This document shows positions 43,636-52,378 of a stretch of DNA of 64,000 bases, in pieces. The notes under the pieces are model-generated. The model ran no database searches and was not told where the DNA came from. It saw nothing but the letters and a program-made list of their open reading frames with translations. A program made the position numbers and the translations under genes. The stretch spans positions 1,550,001 through 1,614,000 of the forward strand of contig NZ_JAPEMB010000001.1 of NCBI RefSeq assembly GCF_026343125.1, given 5' to 3'. Origin of the DNA: Streptomyces sp. NBC_00094 (lineage in GTDB: Bacteria > Actinomycetota > Actinomycetes > Streptomycetales > Streptomycetaceae). Position 1 is the first letter of the stretch; every line of letters starts with the position of its first letter.

Positions 43636-44850
43636 ATGGACTTCGCCTACGACGCACGCACCGAGGAGCTCCGCGCGCGACTCCTCGCCTTCATGGACGA
43701 GCACGTGTACCCGGCCGAGGCCGTCGCCGAGGAGCAGCGCGCGCTGCTCGCCTCCCCCTGGGACACCCCGGCGGTGGTCGGGGAGCTCAAGGCCGAGGCC
43801 AGGCGGCAGGGCCTGTGGAACCTCTTCCTTCCGGACGCCGAGTACGGGGCGGGGCTGACCAACCTCCAGTACGCGCCGCTCGCCGAGATCACCGGCCGCA
43901 GCCCGCACCTGGCCCCCACCGCCCTCAACTGCGCCGCCCCGGACACCGGGAACATGGAGCTGCTCGCCCAGTTCGGCGACGAGGCGCAGAAGAAGCAGTG
44001 GCTGGAGCCGCTGCTCGCGGGCGAGATCCGCTCGGCCTTCGCGATGACCGAGCCCGAGGTCGCCTCCTCCGACGCGACCAACATCGAGACCCGGATCCGG
44101 CGGGACGGCGACTCTTACGTCATCGACGGGCGCAAGTGGTACATCTCCGGCGCCATGAACCCCGACTGCGCCGTCTTCATCGTCATGGGCAAGACCGATC
44201 CGGACGAGCCGGACCTCCGCCGCCAGCAGTCGATGATCCTCGTGCCCCGCGACACCCCCGGCGTCGAGGTGCGGCGCGCGATGCAGGTCTACGGGTACGA
44301 GGACCACTCCCACGGCGGCCACGCCGAGGTGGTCTTCGACAACGTCCGCGTCCCCGCCTCGCACCTCATCGGCGAGGAGGGCGGCGGCTTCGCCATCGCG
44401 CAGGCCCGGCTCGGCCCCGGCCGCATCCACCACTGCATGCGGCTCATCGGCATGGCGGAGCGGGCCGTCGAGCTGATGTGCCGGCGGGCCGTCAGCCGTA
44501 CGGCCTTCGGAAAGCCGCTCGCCCAGCAGGGCGTCGTACAGAACTGGATCGCGGACGCCCGCGTGACGATCGAGCAGCTGCGGCTCCTCGTCCTCAAGAC
44601 GGCCTGGCTCATGGACACCGTCGGCAACCGGGGCGCGCACACCGAGATCCAGGCCATCAAGATCGCGACCCCGCGCGCGGTCGTCGACATCCTCGACAAG
44701 GCCGTGCAGGCACACGGGGCGGGCGGGGTCTCGCAGGACTTCCCGCTGGCCGAACTGTGGGCCGCGGCGCGGACGCTGCGGCTCGCCGACGGGCCGGACG
44801 AGGTGCACCAGCGGTCGCTGGCGCGCCGGGAGCTGAAGAAGTACCTGTAG
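43636..44850 (+). CDS. acyl-CoA dehydrogenase (ACAD10/11-like)
   Basis: A 404-residue FAD-dependent acyl-CoA dehydrogenase. Visible features are FAMTEPEVASSDATNI (FAD/substrate loop), RKWYISGAMNPDC and GAGGVSQDFPLAELWAAARTLRLADGPDEVHQRSLARRELKKYL at the C-terminus. The catalytic glutamate typical of short-chain ACADs at the C-terminal DG[PT]xxVH position is not obvious; the long-chain/ACAD10-type placement is more likely. It forms an operon with the kinase-like gene (7-base gap), consistent with hydroxy-fatty-acid breakdown through a phosphorylated intermediate. Confidence 0.92.
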   Translation: MDFAYDARTEELRARLLAFMDEHVYPAEAVAEEQRALLASPWDTPAVVGELKAEARRQGLWNLFLPDAEYGAGLTNLQYAPLAEITGRSPHLAPTALNCAAPDTGNMELLAQFGDEAQKKQWLEPLLAGEIRSAFAMTEPEVASSDATNIETRIRRDGDSYVIDGRKWYISGAMNPDCAVFIVMGKTDPDEPDLRRQQSMILVPRDTPGVEVRRAMQVYGYEDHSHGGHAEVVFDNVRVPASHLIGEEGGGFAIAQARLGPGRIHHCMRLIGMAERAVELMCRRAVSRTAFGKPLAQQGVVQNWIADARVTIEQLRLLVLKTAWLMDTVGNRGAHTEIQAIKIATPRAVVDILDKAVQAHGAGGVSQDFPLAELWAAARTLRLADGPDEVHQRSLARRELKKYL

Positions 44851-44872
44851 TCATCGCTCAGCCAGTCGTCGG

Positions 44873-47800
44873 TCAGCCGAGGCGGAGGCAGAGGACTCCC
44901 GTCGCGGTGTGGACGCACAGCCGTTCGTCGTCGAGCCACTCCAGGCCGAGGATCTCCCCGCCGAGGAAGACCCGGTGCAGGACCTCGGTGGTGTCGGCGG
45001 CGAACAGCGTCAGGCCGCCGTCGGCGGTGGCCGTCAGGACCGTGGGGCGGCCGTGCCGGGTCTGCAGCCGGAGGGCGGTGACCCGGACGCGGTCGGGGCG
45101 CGGGACGACGTCCGGCTCGCCCGCGTAGTCCTCTTTCCGGGTGGGCCAGTTGATCCGGGCGGTGAACCGGCTCCGGACGGTGAGTTCGCCGTCCGGGTCG
45201 ACGATGCCGAGGACCGGGCCCTGCGGCCAGCGGCCCAGGTCGTGGACGACGTCCCAGCCGTCCACGACCGCCTCGTGGGCTATCTCCCGGCCCGGCAGCG
45301 AGCGCACCTCCACGGCGAACCGGGGGTCCGGGGAGTCGGAGCCGCCGTCGTCGCTGGTCATGGGGAAGGGGTTCCAGCGCCCGATGAAGGCCACCACGAC
45401 TCCCTCGCCGTCGGGCAGGACCCGGACCGAGCGGATCCCGTGCGACCTGGTGTCCACGTAGACACCCTCCGGCGAGTCGCCCGTGTGCAGACCCACGAAC
45501 TGCTCGGAGTGCTTGGAGTACTTCACGAAGGCGACGAGGCGCGGTGTCCCCTCGTTCGGGGCGGAGGGCGACACCGCCACGGCTCTGAACAACCCGCGCA
45601 CCCGTGGCAAGGGCCCCGGGGCGCTCTCCGTCGCCTCGCCCGCGCCTTCCGCCTCTCCCGCGATCCAGTGACTCACCTCGACCGGGTGCCGCCACCGGCG
45701 TGGGCGCCGCCAGCGGACCACGGGAGCACCCGGGTGCGTGGCGACGACGTACGTGTCGTCCGGATCCTCCAGGCTGTCCAGCGGTACACCGCTCGCACCG
45801 TCCAGGAGACGGACGAGGGCGTCGCGGCGGACGCTCACGACGGGGCGGCCGCCGCTCAGCCCGGTCCCGAGGGTCGTCGGGGTCTCCGTGGCCTCGGCTT
45901 CGTCCTCGCCCGGCGGGCCGAGATGCCAGGCCTTGGCGGACCAGGCGTCGGCGGCCAGCGAGACCAGCCGGAGGCCGTCGGGGCCGTGGCCCACGGGCAG
46001 CAGGAACCGTACGGGGGCGTCGGTGCGGGTGCGGCCGGGCACGGCTCCACGGCTGTCCAGGGCTGTCACCGCGTGCGCGGTGGCGGTGAGGCAGACCGGT
46101 TCGGCGTCCGGGCCGGACGTGATGAGGAGGGCGGGGGCGACGACGAGGCCCGCCCACTCGACGACGCGCAGCCCGCCCTTCTCGACGGTGGACGGTGTGC
46201 GCCCCCGCCGGACGGTGAGGGCACGTTCGGTGGCCACGGCGGCGGTTCCCCCGCACAGGGCGAGGGCCGAGACCGTACGCCCGCGCAGGAGGCGCCGCAG
46301 TTCCCGGTGGACGGTCAGGCTCCCGGGGGACTCGTCGTCGAGCTCCCACACCGTCAGACGGACCCGCCGCCACGGAACGTCCCAGCGGTGACCGCGGGTG
46401 ACGGCCACGCGCAGACGTCCTCCGTGACGCTCCAGGGCCAGCCCCGTGCCGTCGAACGGGCGCCTCAGGTGCCGGCGGGGGTCGGCGCGCAGGGTGAGCA
46501 GGGTGCGCCCGCCGGAGGCGGCGGTCAGGGTGACCGTTCCGGTCCGGTCGAGGACGGCGACGACGCACTCCCCGCCGACCTCGGTCAGGGCGCAGTCCAC
46601 CACGTGGGGCGGCACGTCCACGGCCCCGATCAGGTCGCGGCTCGCCACGTCCCAGGCCCAGATCCGCTCCTCGCTCCGGAGCGCCGCCCAGGGGCGGGTC
46701 GGGCAGCCGTGGACGGCGGTGATCCGACCGAGGTCGCCGGGGAGTTCGGCGAGGAGTTCGCCGCCCTCGGTGTCCCAGGCCCGGACGGGTCCGTCGCGTT
46801 CGGCGGTGACCAGGACGGCGGGCCTGCCGTCGACGGGCACGACGGCGGCTCCCCGCACGCCTCCGGTGAACGTGCCGATGGTGGTGTACGGCACGGGGGC
46901 CACCTCCGCCCACTCGGTGTCCCAGGGCAGCGACGGGTACCGCCGGCGCACGGCGGCGGCCAGTTCCTCCGCGCCGGACTGAAAGGCGGAGAGGCGCAGT
47001 TGGGCGGCGCGTGTGCCGGGGTCGGTCCGGGTGTGCAGGAGGGCGGCGCAGTGCCCGACGGCGCGGGCGGCGGCCCGGGCCTGCTCGGTCGTGGCCCGGT
47101 TCAGGACCCGCTGGAGGGCCGAGGTCCCGGCGGTGAGCAGGTACTCCGGGTCGAGGGCGAGGACGTCGAGGAGCTCCGTCCCCTCCGCGTGCTCGGCGAG
47201 ATGACGGCGTACGTACGGGGGTGCCTCGGCCCAGTCGGGGCCGTGCGGGCCCTCGGGGACGAGCCGGGCCAGGGCGCGGGCCACGCGGTCGCGGACCCCG
47301 TCGTCGAGGGTGGTGCGCAGCGCGTCGGCGTACGCCTGGTGGTAGAGGCGGTAGACGGAGCGCCCGTCGGCGTCGAGCTCCTCGACGAGGTGCTCCCCTG
47401 CGGCGCCGAGGAGCCAGGCGATGTCCTCCCAGGCGAAGGCGGCGGACGGGCCCGAGCGGGCGGCGGACGGCCCGGCGGACCGAGCCGCTCCGGTCCCGGA
47501 CGGGCCGGTCGTGCAGGCGCCCGCGATCGTGCGCCAGACACGGTCCGGGGGGAGGCCGGGGCCCTCCGCGAGGGCGAGGGCGGCGAGGAGGGCGAGGCCG
47601 CGTGCGTGGTCCGCGCCCAGTTGGTGGCGGAGGACCCGGAGGAAGGTGACGCCCGGGGTCTCGCCGACCTCGGGCACGCGCGCGTGCCAGTCGGGTTCGG
47701 CGGTGTCGATCGGGCGGGCCGCACGGCCCAGGTAGCGGGCCGCGATACGGGCCGACAGGAAGCTGCCGTGGACCCGGGCGGCGATCTCCCGGGCGACCGT

Positions 47801-49309
47801 CTCGGCGGTGGGGTCGTCGTACGGGCCGCGGCTGCCGGGGCCGTCGGGGGCCTGGAGCAGACGGCGGGCGTAGTGGGCGATGTCCCGGCCGCTGCTCTCC
47901 CGGGTGTCGTCGAGGTCGAGGACCACCGTGTCCTCGCCGTCGAAGGCGTCGAGGACGTGGGGGCGGGTGCCGACGAGGAGCCGTACGCAGGGGACCCGGA
48001 GCAGGGGGCGCAGCAGGTCCTCGGTGATGCGCCGGGCCTCGGTGTCGTCCCCGTGGGCCTCGCCCGCCTCGTCGAGCGCGTCGACGATCAGGTGGAGCGG
48101 GGCGCGGCGGGCGGCGAGGGCGCCGAGGAGCGCCTGCGGAGTGTCCGCGGTGAGCCCGGCCGCGTCGGCGACCCCGGCCACGAGGTCTTCGAGGAAGCGG
48201 TGCCGGGCGTGGATCGCGGTGGGGGCGGGGGGCTCCGCCGTACGCGCTCCGGAGCGCAGCAGGAGCTTGCCGAGCAGGGCGGACTTGCCGACGCCGGGGC
48301 CTCCGGTGACGACCAGGCCCCGGCGCCGGTCGCGGCCGTCATCGGCCAGCCAGTGGCCGATGCGGTCGAGTTCGGCGGTGCGGCCGACGAAGTACGAGCC
48401 GTGCCGGCCGGGGGCCATGTGCTCGAAGCCCTGGCCGCGCGGGGCGAAGTGGGTCTCCAGGTCGGCACGTCGGCGGATGCCCTCGGTGCCGGTGCGGGCG
48501 AGCCGGGCCGCCAGTTCGGCGACGTCGCCCTCGTCGTACCGGGCCTCGGGGCGGTAGCCGGTGTTCTCGAAGGAGAAGAAGGCGTAGCCCTCGGTCTCGA
48601 CGTGCGCGCGGGCGGTCTGGTGGATTCCGGCGCTGCGGTAGACGTCGTTGACGGTGTCGACGGTCTGCTCGACGGAGAGGTACCGCTGCTTGTGGGAGAC
48701 GGAGAGCCGGGCGAGCGCGGTTTCGAGGGCGGCGGCGAAGACCATCGGGGAGGCGGGTTCCCCGGCGCGCGCGACGGCGATCACGGCGAGGTCGGTGAGC
48801 CGGCGGCCGCCGGCGGCGCCCTGCCGCAGGGCGGCACGGAGCCCCTCGGCGGCGGTGGCCGCGTCGGCGCCGCCCTGCCCGGCGCCGCAGGTGTCGATGA
48901 CGAGGAGGACCCGTTCGGCGCCTGATTCGAGGACGTAGCGGGTGAGGTCCTCGGCGGCGAGCGCGGTGCCGGCGAGCCGGTCCGGGTGACTGTCCGAGCA
49001 GAGCAGGTAGTGGCGGCCGGGGCCCGCGACGCCGTGGCCGGTCCAGTAGAGGGCGACGGCGGTGCCGGTGCGGTCGGCGCGGTAGGCCCAGTCGAGGAGC
49101 CGGTCCCTGGTCTCGCCGAGGGGGGCGTCGGCTATGCGCTCGTCGACGCGGTAGCCGAGCTCGCCGAAGAGCCGGACGGCCGCGTGTAACTCCTCGTCGG
49201 CGAGGGGGAGTCCGGCGGCGTGCCGATAGCTTCCCGTGCCCACGACGACGAGCCTGCGGTCGACGCCCGCCCGCTCGTGTGTCCCGTTCGCCCCGCCCGC
49301 CCCGTCCAC
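44873..49309 (-). CDS. caspase-like peptidase fused to STAND NTPase and C-terminal beta-propeller
   Basis: A 1478-residue multidomain protein. Residues about 18-250 are a C14-type caspase-like domain: the His is in YWTGHGVAG (His92) and the Cys in VLLVIDTCGAG (Cys141). A linker leads to SYFVGRTAELDRI (305-317) and a STAND ATPase with Walker A GGPGVGKS (336-343) and Walker B LIVDALDEA (407-415), a helical region to about 770, and then a WD40-like propeller (VRAWDTEGGELLAELPGDLGRITAVHG is one blade). No signal peptide is seen. Such caspase-STAND proteins are candidates for regulated proteolysis in conflict or cell-death responses; activity here is inference. The GTG at 49309 has only a weak ribosome site. 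It lies 25 bases downstream of a TetR gene, perhaps by later insertion. Confidence 0.87.
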   Translation of the reverse strand: MDGAGGANGTHERAGVDRRLVVVGTGSYRHAAGLPLADEELHAAVRLFGELGYRVDERIADAPLGETRDRLLDWAYRADRTGTAVALYWTGHGVAGPGRHYLLCSDSHPDRLAGTALAAEDLTRYVLESGAERVLLVIDTCGAGQGGADAATAAEGLRAALRQGAAGGRRLTDLAVIAVARAGEPASPMVFAAALETALARLSVSHKQRYLSVEQTVDTVNDVYRSAGIHQTARAHVETEGYAFFSFENTGYRPEARYDEGDVAELAARLARTGTEGIRRRADLETHFAPRGQGFEHMAPGRHGSYFVGRTAELDRIGHWLADDGRDRRRGLVVTGGPGVGKSALLGKLLLRSGARTAEPPAPTAIHARHRFLEDLVAGVADAAGLTADTPQALLGALAARRAPLHLIVDALDEAGEAHGDDTEARRITEDLLRPLLRVPCVRLLVGTRPHVLDAFDGEDTVVLDLDDTRESSGRDIAHYARRLLQAPDGPGSRGPYDDPTAETVAREIAARVHGSFLSARIAARYLGRAARPIDTAEPDWHARVPEVGETPGVTFLRVLRHQLGADHARGLALLAALALAEGPGLPPDRVWRTIAGACTTGPSGTGAARSAGPSAARSGPSAAFAWEDIAWLLGAAGEHLVEELDADGRSVYRLYHQAYADALRTTLDDGVRDRVARALARLVPEGPHGPDWAEAPPYVRRHLAEHAEGTELLDVLALDPEYLLTAGTSALQRVLNRATTEQARAAARAVGHCAALLHTRTDPGTRAAQLRLSAFQSGAEELAAAVRRRYPSLPWDTEWAEVAPVPYTTIGTFTGGVRGAAVVPVDGRPAVLVTAERDGPVRAWDTEGGELLAELPGDLGRITAVHGCPTRPWAALRSEERIWAWDVASRDLIGAVDVPPHVVDCALTEVGGECVVAVLDRTGTVTLTAASGGRTLLTLRADPRRHLRRPFDGTGLALERHGGRLRVAVTRGHRWDVPWRRVRLTVWELDDESPGSLTVHRELRRLLRGRTVSALALCGGTAAVATERALTVRRGRTPSTVEKGGLRVVEWAGLVVAPALLITSGPDAEPVCLTATAHAVTALDSRGAVPGRTRTDAPVRFLLPVGHGPDGLRLVSLAADAWSAKAWHLGPPGEDEAEATETPTTLGTGLSGGRPVVSVRRDALVRLLDGASGVPLDSLEDPDDTYVVATHPGAPVVRWRRPRRWRHPVEVSHWIAGEAEGAGEATESAPGPLPRVRGLFRAVAVSPSAPNEGTPRLVAFVKYSKHSEQFVGLHTGDSPEGVYVDTRSHGIRSVRVLPDGEGVVVAFIGRWNPFPMTSDDGGSDSPDPRFAVEVRSLPGREIAHEAVVDGWDVVHDLGRWPQGPVLGIVDPDGELTVRSRFTARINWPTRKEDYAGEPDVVPRPDRVRVTALRLQTRHGRPTVLTATADGGLTLFAADTTEVLHRVFLGGEILGLEWLDDERLCVHTATGVLCLRLG

Positions 49310-49334
49310 GCCGCCAGTTATACCCGTACCGGCG

Positions 49335-49928
49335 TCAGGGGCGCAGGGCCCGCAGCAGGAGGTCGGCGAGGTGGTCGGCGACCTGCGCGGAGGTGAGCGG
49401 GCCGTCCGGGCGGTACCAGGTGGAGAGGTGGTGCACCGAGCCGAAGTGGTAGTCGACGACCAGGTCGGCGGGGGTCGCCGAGGAGAACACCCCGGCCTTC
49501 TGCCCCTCTTCGACCAGGGCCCGGAACCGCTCGTGGTAGCGCCGCCGCTCGGCCCTGACCTGCTTGTTCTTCTCCGGGCTGAGGTGGTGCATGGAGCGGA
49601 AGAAGATGGCGGCGTCGTCGAGGTTCTCGATGGTGGTGACGACGACGTCGGCGGCGGCGGCGCGCAGCCGCTCCTCGATGGGCGCGTCGGCGTCCGCGTA
49701 CGCGTCGAGCCGCTCCTGCTGGAGGCGCAGGACCCGGGAGTAGACCTCCTGGAGGAGGTCCTCCTTGGAGCCGAAGTAGTGGTAGAGGGCGCCCTTGGTG
49801 ACCCCGGCGGCCTCGACGATCTCCTGGACGGAGGTGCGGTCGTAGCCCTGCTCCGCGAAGAGCCGGGTGGCGGCGGCGAGGAGCCTCTGAGGGACCGGCG
49901 CCCCGCTCTCGTCCGTCGTCCTGGCCAT
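49335..49928 (-). CDS. TetR family regulator of the SDR and acyl-CoA dehydrogenase operons
   Basis: A 197-residue repressor-type protein. The helix-turn-helix is LAAATRLFAEQGYDRTSVQEIVEAAGVTKGALYHYFGSKEDLLQEV (about 16-62), with a C-terminal ligand domain. It is downstream of an SDR gene (82 bases) and probably cotranscribed with it. The operator upstream of that SDR recurs in front of the kinase/acyl-CoA dehydrogenase operon, so this regulator probably controls both. The ligand may be an acyl-CoA or hydroxy-acid. The ATG at 49928 follows GAGGGAAGG. Confidence 0.9.
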   Translation of the reverse strand: MARTTDESGAPVPQRLLAAATRLFAEQGYDRTSVQEIVEAAGVTKGALYHYFGSKEDLLQEVYSRVLRLQQERLDAYADADAPIEERLRAAAADVVVTTIENLDDAAIFFRSMHHLSPEKNKQVRAERRRYHERFRALVEEGQKAGVFSSATPADLVVDYHFGSVHHLSTWYRPDGPLTSAQVADHLADLLLRALRP

Positions 49929-50010
49929 GCCGCCGCCTTCCCTCGTGATCGTTCCTGGTCGGGGGAACACCGTTCCCGTCCGTAGATCTTCCCACCCGCC
50001 GGGACCCCGG

Positions 50011-50787
50011 CTAGCGGGCGCCCGTCTCCCATGTGCGCTGGACGTGGTTCATGGTGCCGAGCCAGCGTTCGGGGTCGGTGGCGCGGTTGCGGTAGTAGGC
50101 GGCGACCTCGGGGTGGGGCAGGACCAGGAACCGGTCGGCGTCGATGGCCTCGATGAGGGCCTCGGCGACGTCCTCGGGCTCGATGGCGGTAGGGGTGAGG
50201 ACGAGCTCGCCGGCCGATCCGGCGGCGGTCAGCATGTCCGTACGGACGCCCTGCGGGCAGATGGCGTGGACCTTGAGGCCGCGGTGGCGGTAGGTGAGGG
50301 AGAGCCATTCGGCGAAGGCGTACGCGCCGTGCTTGGAGACGCTGTACGGCGCCGCGCCGATCATGGTGAGCAGTCCGGCGGCGGAGACGGTGGAGACGAA
50401 CCGGCCGCTGCCTCGCTCCAGCCACTCGGGGAGCAGGGCGCGGGCCGCGCGGACGTGGGCCATGACGTTGACGTCCCAGGCGGCGGCCCAGACGTCCTCG
50501 TCGGCGAAGACGTCGCCGGGCGAGGAGAGTCCGGCGTTGGCGCACCAGACGTCGATGGTGCCGCCGAGGGCCTCGCGGGCCTCCTCGACGACGGCGGAGG
50601 CGTCGCCCGGGACGGCGAGGGCGCCGATCTCCTCGGCGACGGCCTTGGTACGGACGGGGTCGAGGTCGTTGACGACGACCCGGGCCCCTTCGGCGGCGAA
50701 GCGGCGGGCGAGGGCGGCACCGATCCCGCCACCCGCTCCCGTGACGACCACGCCGGCGCCCTGAACGGCACTCGCGTCCGCGCTCAT
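50011..50787 (-). CDS. SDR family oxidoreductase
   Basis: A 258-residue short-chain dehydrogenase. The cofactor motif VTGAGGGIG lies near residues 15-23, NAG in CANAG, and the catalytic YSVSK in APYSVSKHGAYAF. The Asp in VNDLD suggests NAD(H) preference. The substrate is unknown; its regulon with an acyl-CoA dehydrogenase and a kinase suggests hydroxy-acyl or related compounds. The ATG at 50787 has GAGAGGTGGG upstream. A run of GACGAT hexamers and a TetR-type operator lie in the leader/promoter region. Confidence 0.9.
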   Translation of the reverse strand: MSADASAVQGAGVVVTGAGGGIGAALARRFAAEGARVVVNDLDPVRTKAVAEEIGALAVPGDASAVVEEAREALGGTIDVWCANAGLSSPGDVFADEDVWAAAWDVNVMAHVRAARALLPEWLERGSGRFVSTVSAAGLLTMIGAAPYSVSKHGAYAFAEWLSLTYRHRGLKVHAICPQGVRTDMLTAAGSAGELVLTPTAIEPEDVAEALIEAIDADRFLVLPHPEVAAYYRNRATDPERWLGTMNHVQRTWETGAR

Positions 50788-50823
50788 GGATGAACCCACC
50801 TCTCCGAACCCCACCGGGACGGT

Positions 50824-50856
50824 GACGACGATGACGATGACGATGACGATGACGAC
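50824..50856. repeat. GACGAT hexamer microsatellite upstream of the SDR gene
   Basis: Four perfect GACGAT copies (50827-50850) with partial copies at both ends, between the SDR start codon and its operator. Simple repeats of this kind are rare in Streptomyces regulatory regions. Confidence 0.85.
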
Positions 50857-50864
50857 AGCGGCAG

Positions 50865-50884
50865 ACTAACCGGTCGGTATGTCG
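50865..50884. promoter_or_regulatory. TetR-type operator upstream of the SDR/TetR operon
   Basis: Read on the minus strand, CGACATACCGACcGGT (50884-50869) matches the copy at 42546-42561 with one change. The right half is less symmetric here (GGTTAGT versus GGTCGGT). Confidence 0.7.
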
Positions 50885-50994
50885 TGAGGGAAGAGTCCGT
50901 CCGCACGCCTCGTTCCCCGGCGCGGTCAGGAGCGCTAGCGTGCGTGCCCATGTCACGCGCCCCGGCCGGGGACGGCGATCGAGGAGGTTTCCGC

Positions 50995-52239
50995 ATGAAC
51001 CTGTCGCGACGGAGTCTGCTGGCCGCCGGGGGCGCGGTGGGCGCGGTGGCGGCCGTCGCCCCCACCGCCTCGGCCGCCTCCGGCGGGCGCCCCCGGGTGC
51101 GTACCGGCTTCGAGCGCCTCGCGGCGGACGGGTACGCCCTGCTGGCCGGCGAGCGGGTGGGCGTCGTCACCAACCCGACCGGGGTCACCGCGGACGCCCG
51201 GCACGTCGTGGACGTGATGCACGCCGACGAACGGGTGAACCTGGTCGCCGTCTTCGGCCCCGAGCACGGCTTCCGGGGCACCGCGCAGGCCGGCGGCTCC
51301 GAGGGGCGGTACGACGACCCGGCGACCGGGCTGCCCGTCTACGACACGTACCTGAAGAGCGGGCAGCCGCTGGCGGACGTCTTCACCGCCTCCGGGGTGG
51401 ACACCGTCGTCTTCGACATCCAGGACGTCGGCGCGCGCTTCTACACGTACATCTGGACGCTGTACGACTGCATGGTGGCCGCCGCTCTCGCCGGGAAGCG
51501 TCTCGTCGTCCTCGACCGGCCGAACCCGGTGACCGGGCGGGCGGCGCTCGGCCCCGTCCTCGACCGGGCGTTCGCGACCTTCGTCGGACGTGAGCCGATC
51601 GCGCAGGCGCACGGCATGACGGTCGCCGAGCTCGCGCTGCTCTTCAACGCGGAGTTCCTGGCCACCCCCGTGGCCCTGGAGACCGTCCGGATGACAGGGT
51701 GGCGGCGCGCGGAGTTCTTCGACGCGACCGGGCTGCCCTGGGTGCCGCCGAGCCCGAACATGCCGACGCCCGACACCGCGCTCGTCTACTCCGGCACCTG
51801 CCTCTTCGAGGGGACGAACCTCTCCGAGGGCCGGGGCACGACCCGCCCCTTCGAGCTGCTCGGCGCCGAGGGGATCGACCGGCGGTGGGCGGAGGCGGCG
51901 AACGCCCTCGGGCTGCCCGGAGTCCGCTTCCGCGAGGCGTACTTCGCCCCGACCTTCTCCAAGTTCCAGGGGAAGACCGTGGGCGGGGTGCAGCTGCACG
52001 TCCACGACCGGGAGTCCTTCGACCCGGTCCGGACCGGGATCGGGCTCCTGGTCACCGCCCGGCGTTCGTGGTCCGGCTTCGCCTGGCGGGCGGACAACTG
52101 GATCGACAAGCTGACCGGCTCGACGCGGGTACGGACCCTGATCGACGCGGGCGCGGACACCGGCGAGGTCGTCGGGGCGTGGGAGGCGGAGCTGGCGGCC
52201 TTCCGCGCGGTACGGACGGAGCATCTGCTGTACCGCTGA
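50995..52239 (+). CDS. secreted DUF1343 family protein, NamZ-like exo-beta-N-acetylmuramidase
   Basis: A 414-residue exported protein. A twin-arginine signal peptide (NLSRRSLLAAGGAVGAVAAVAPTASA) covers residues 2-27. The mature part matches DUF1343, which includes the peptidoglycan-recycling enzyme NamZ (GH171) that releases MurNAc from glycan ends. Conserved stretches are VGVVTNPTGV, FGPEHGFRGT, VFDIQDVGARFYTYIWTL, LDRPNP and EGTNLSEGRGT. Export suggests it acts on wall material outside the membrane. An excellent GAGGAGG lies nine bases before the ATG. It is divergent from the SDR gene. Confidence 0.9.
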   Translation: MNLSRRSLLAAGGAVGAVAAVAPTASAASGGRPRVRTGFERLAADGYALLAGERVGVVTNPTGVTADARHVVDVMHADERVNLVAVFGPEHGFRGTAQAGGSEGRYDDPATGLPVYDTYLKSGQPLADVFTASGVDTVVFDIQDVGARFYTYIWTLYDCMVAAALAGKRLVVLDRPNPVTGRAALGPVLDRAFATFVGREPIAQAHGMTVAELALLFNAEFLATPVALETVRMTGWRRAEFFDATGLPWVPPSPNMPTPDTALVYSGTCLFEGTNLSEGRGTTRPFELLGAEGIDRRWAEAANALGLPGVRFREAYFAPTFSKFQGKTVGGVQLHVHDRESFDPVRTGIGLLVTARRSWSGFAWRADNWIDKLTGSTRVRTLIDAGADTGEVVGAWEAELAAFRAVRTEHLLYR

Positions 52240-52378
52240 CGGGCGGTGGCTCCCACCCCCCGCGCTCGGGGAGGTCTGGCGGGCGCCGGGCGCGGGCATG
52301 CTGGCCATGGAGCCGCCGCCCGCGCACCCGCGCGCCCTCGGCGCGGCGGCCACCTCGACGTGGAGGGACGGTCGGGCC

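Noticed and set aside
44909-48925. 1338-residue open frame opposite the caspase-STAND gene
   Set aside because: Antisense shadow with Gly/Val/Arg-rich sequence; all recognisable domains are on the minus strand.
49310-50956. N-terminal extension of the caspase-STAND reading frame through the TetR and SDR genes
   Set aside because: The extra sequence is low-complexity and out of frame with two clear genes; the GTG at 49309 is the reasonable start.
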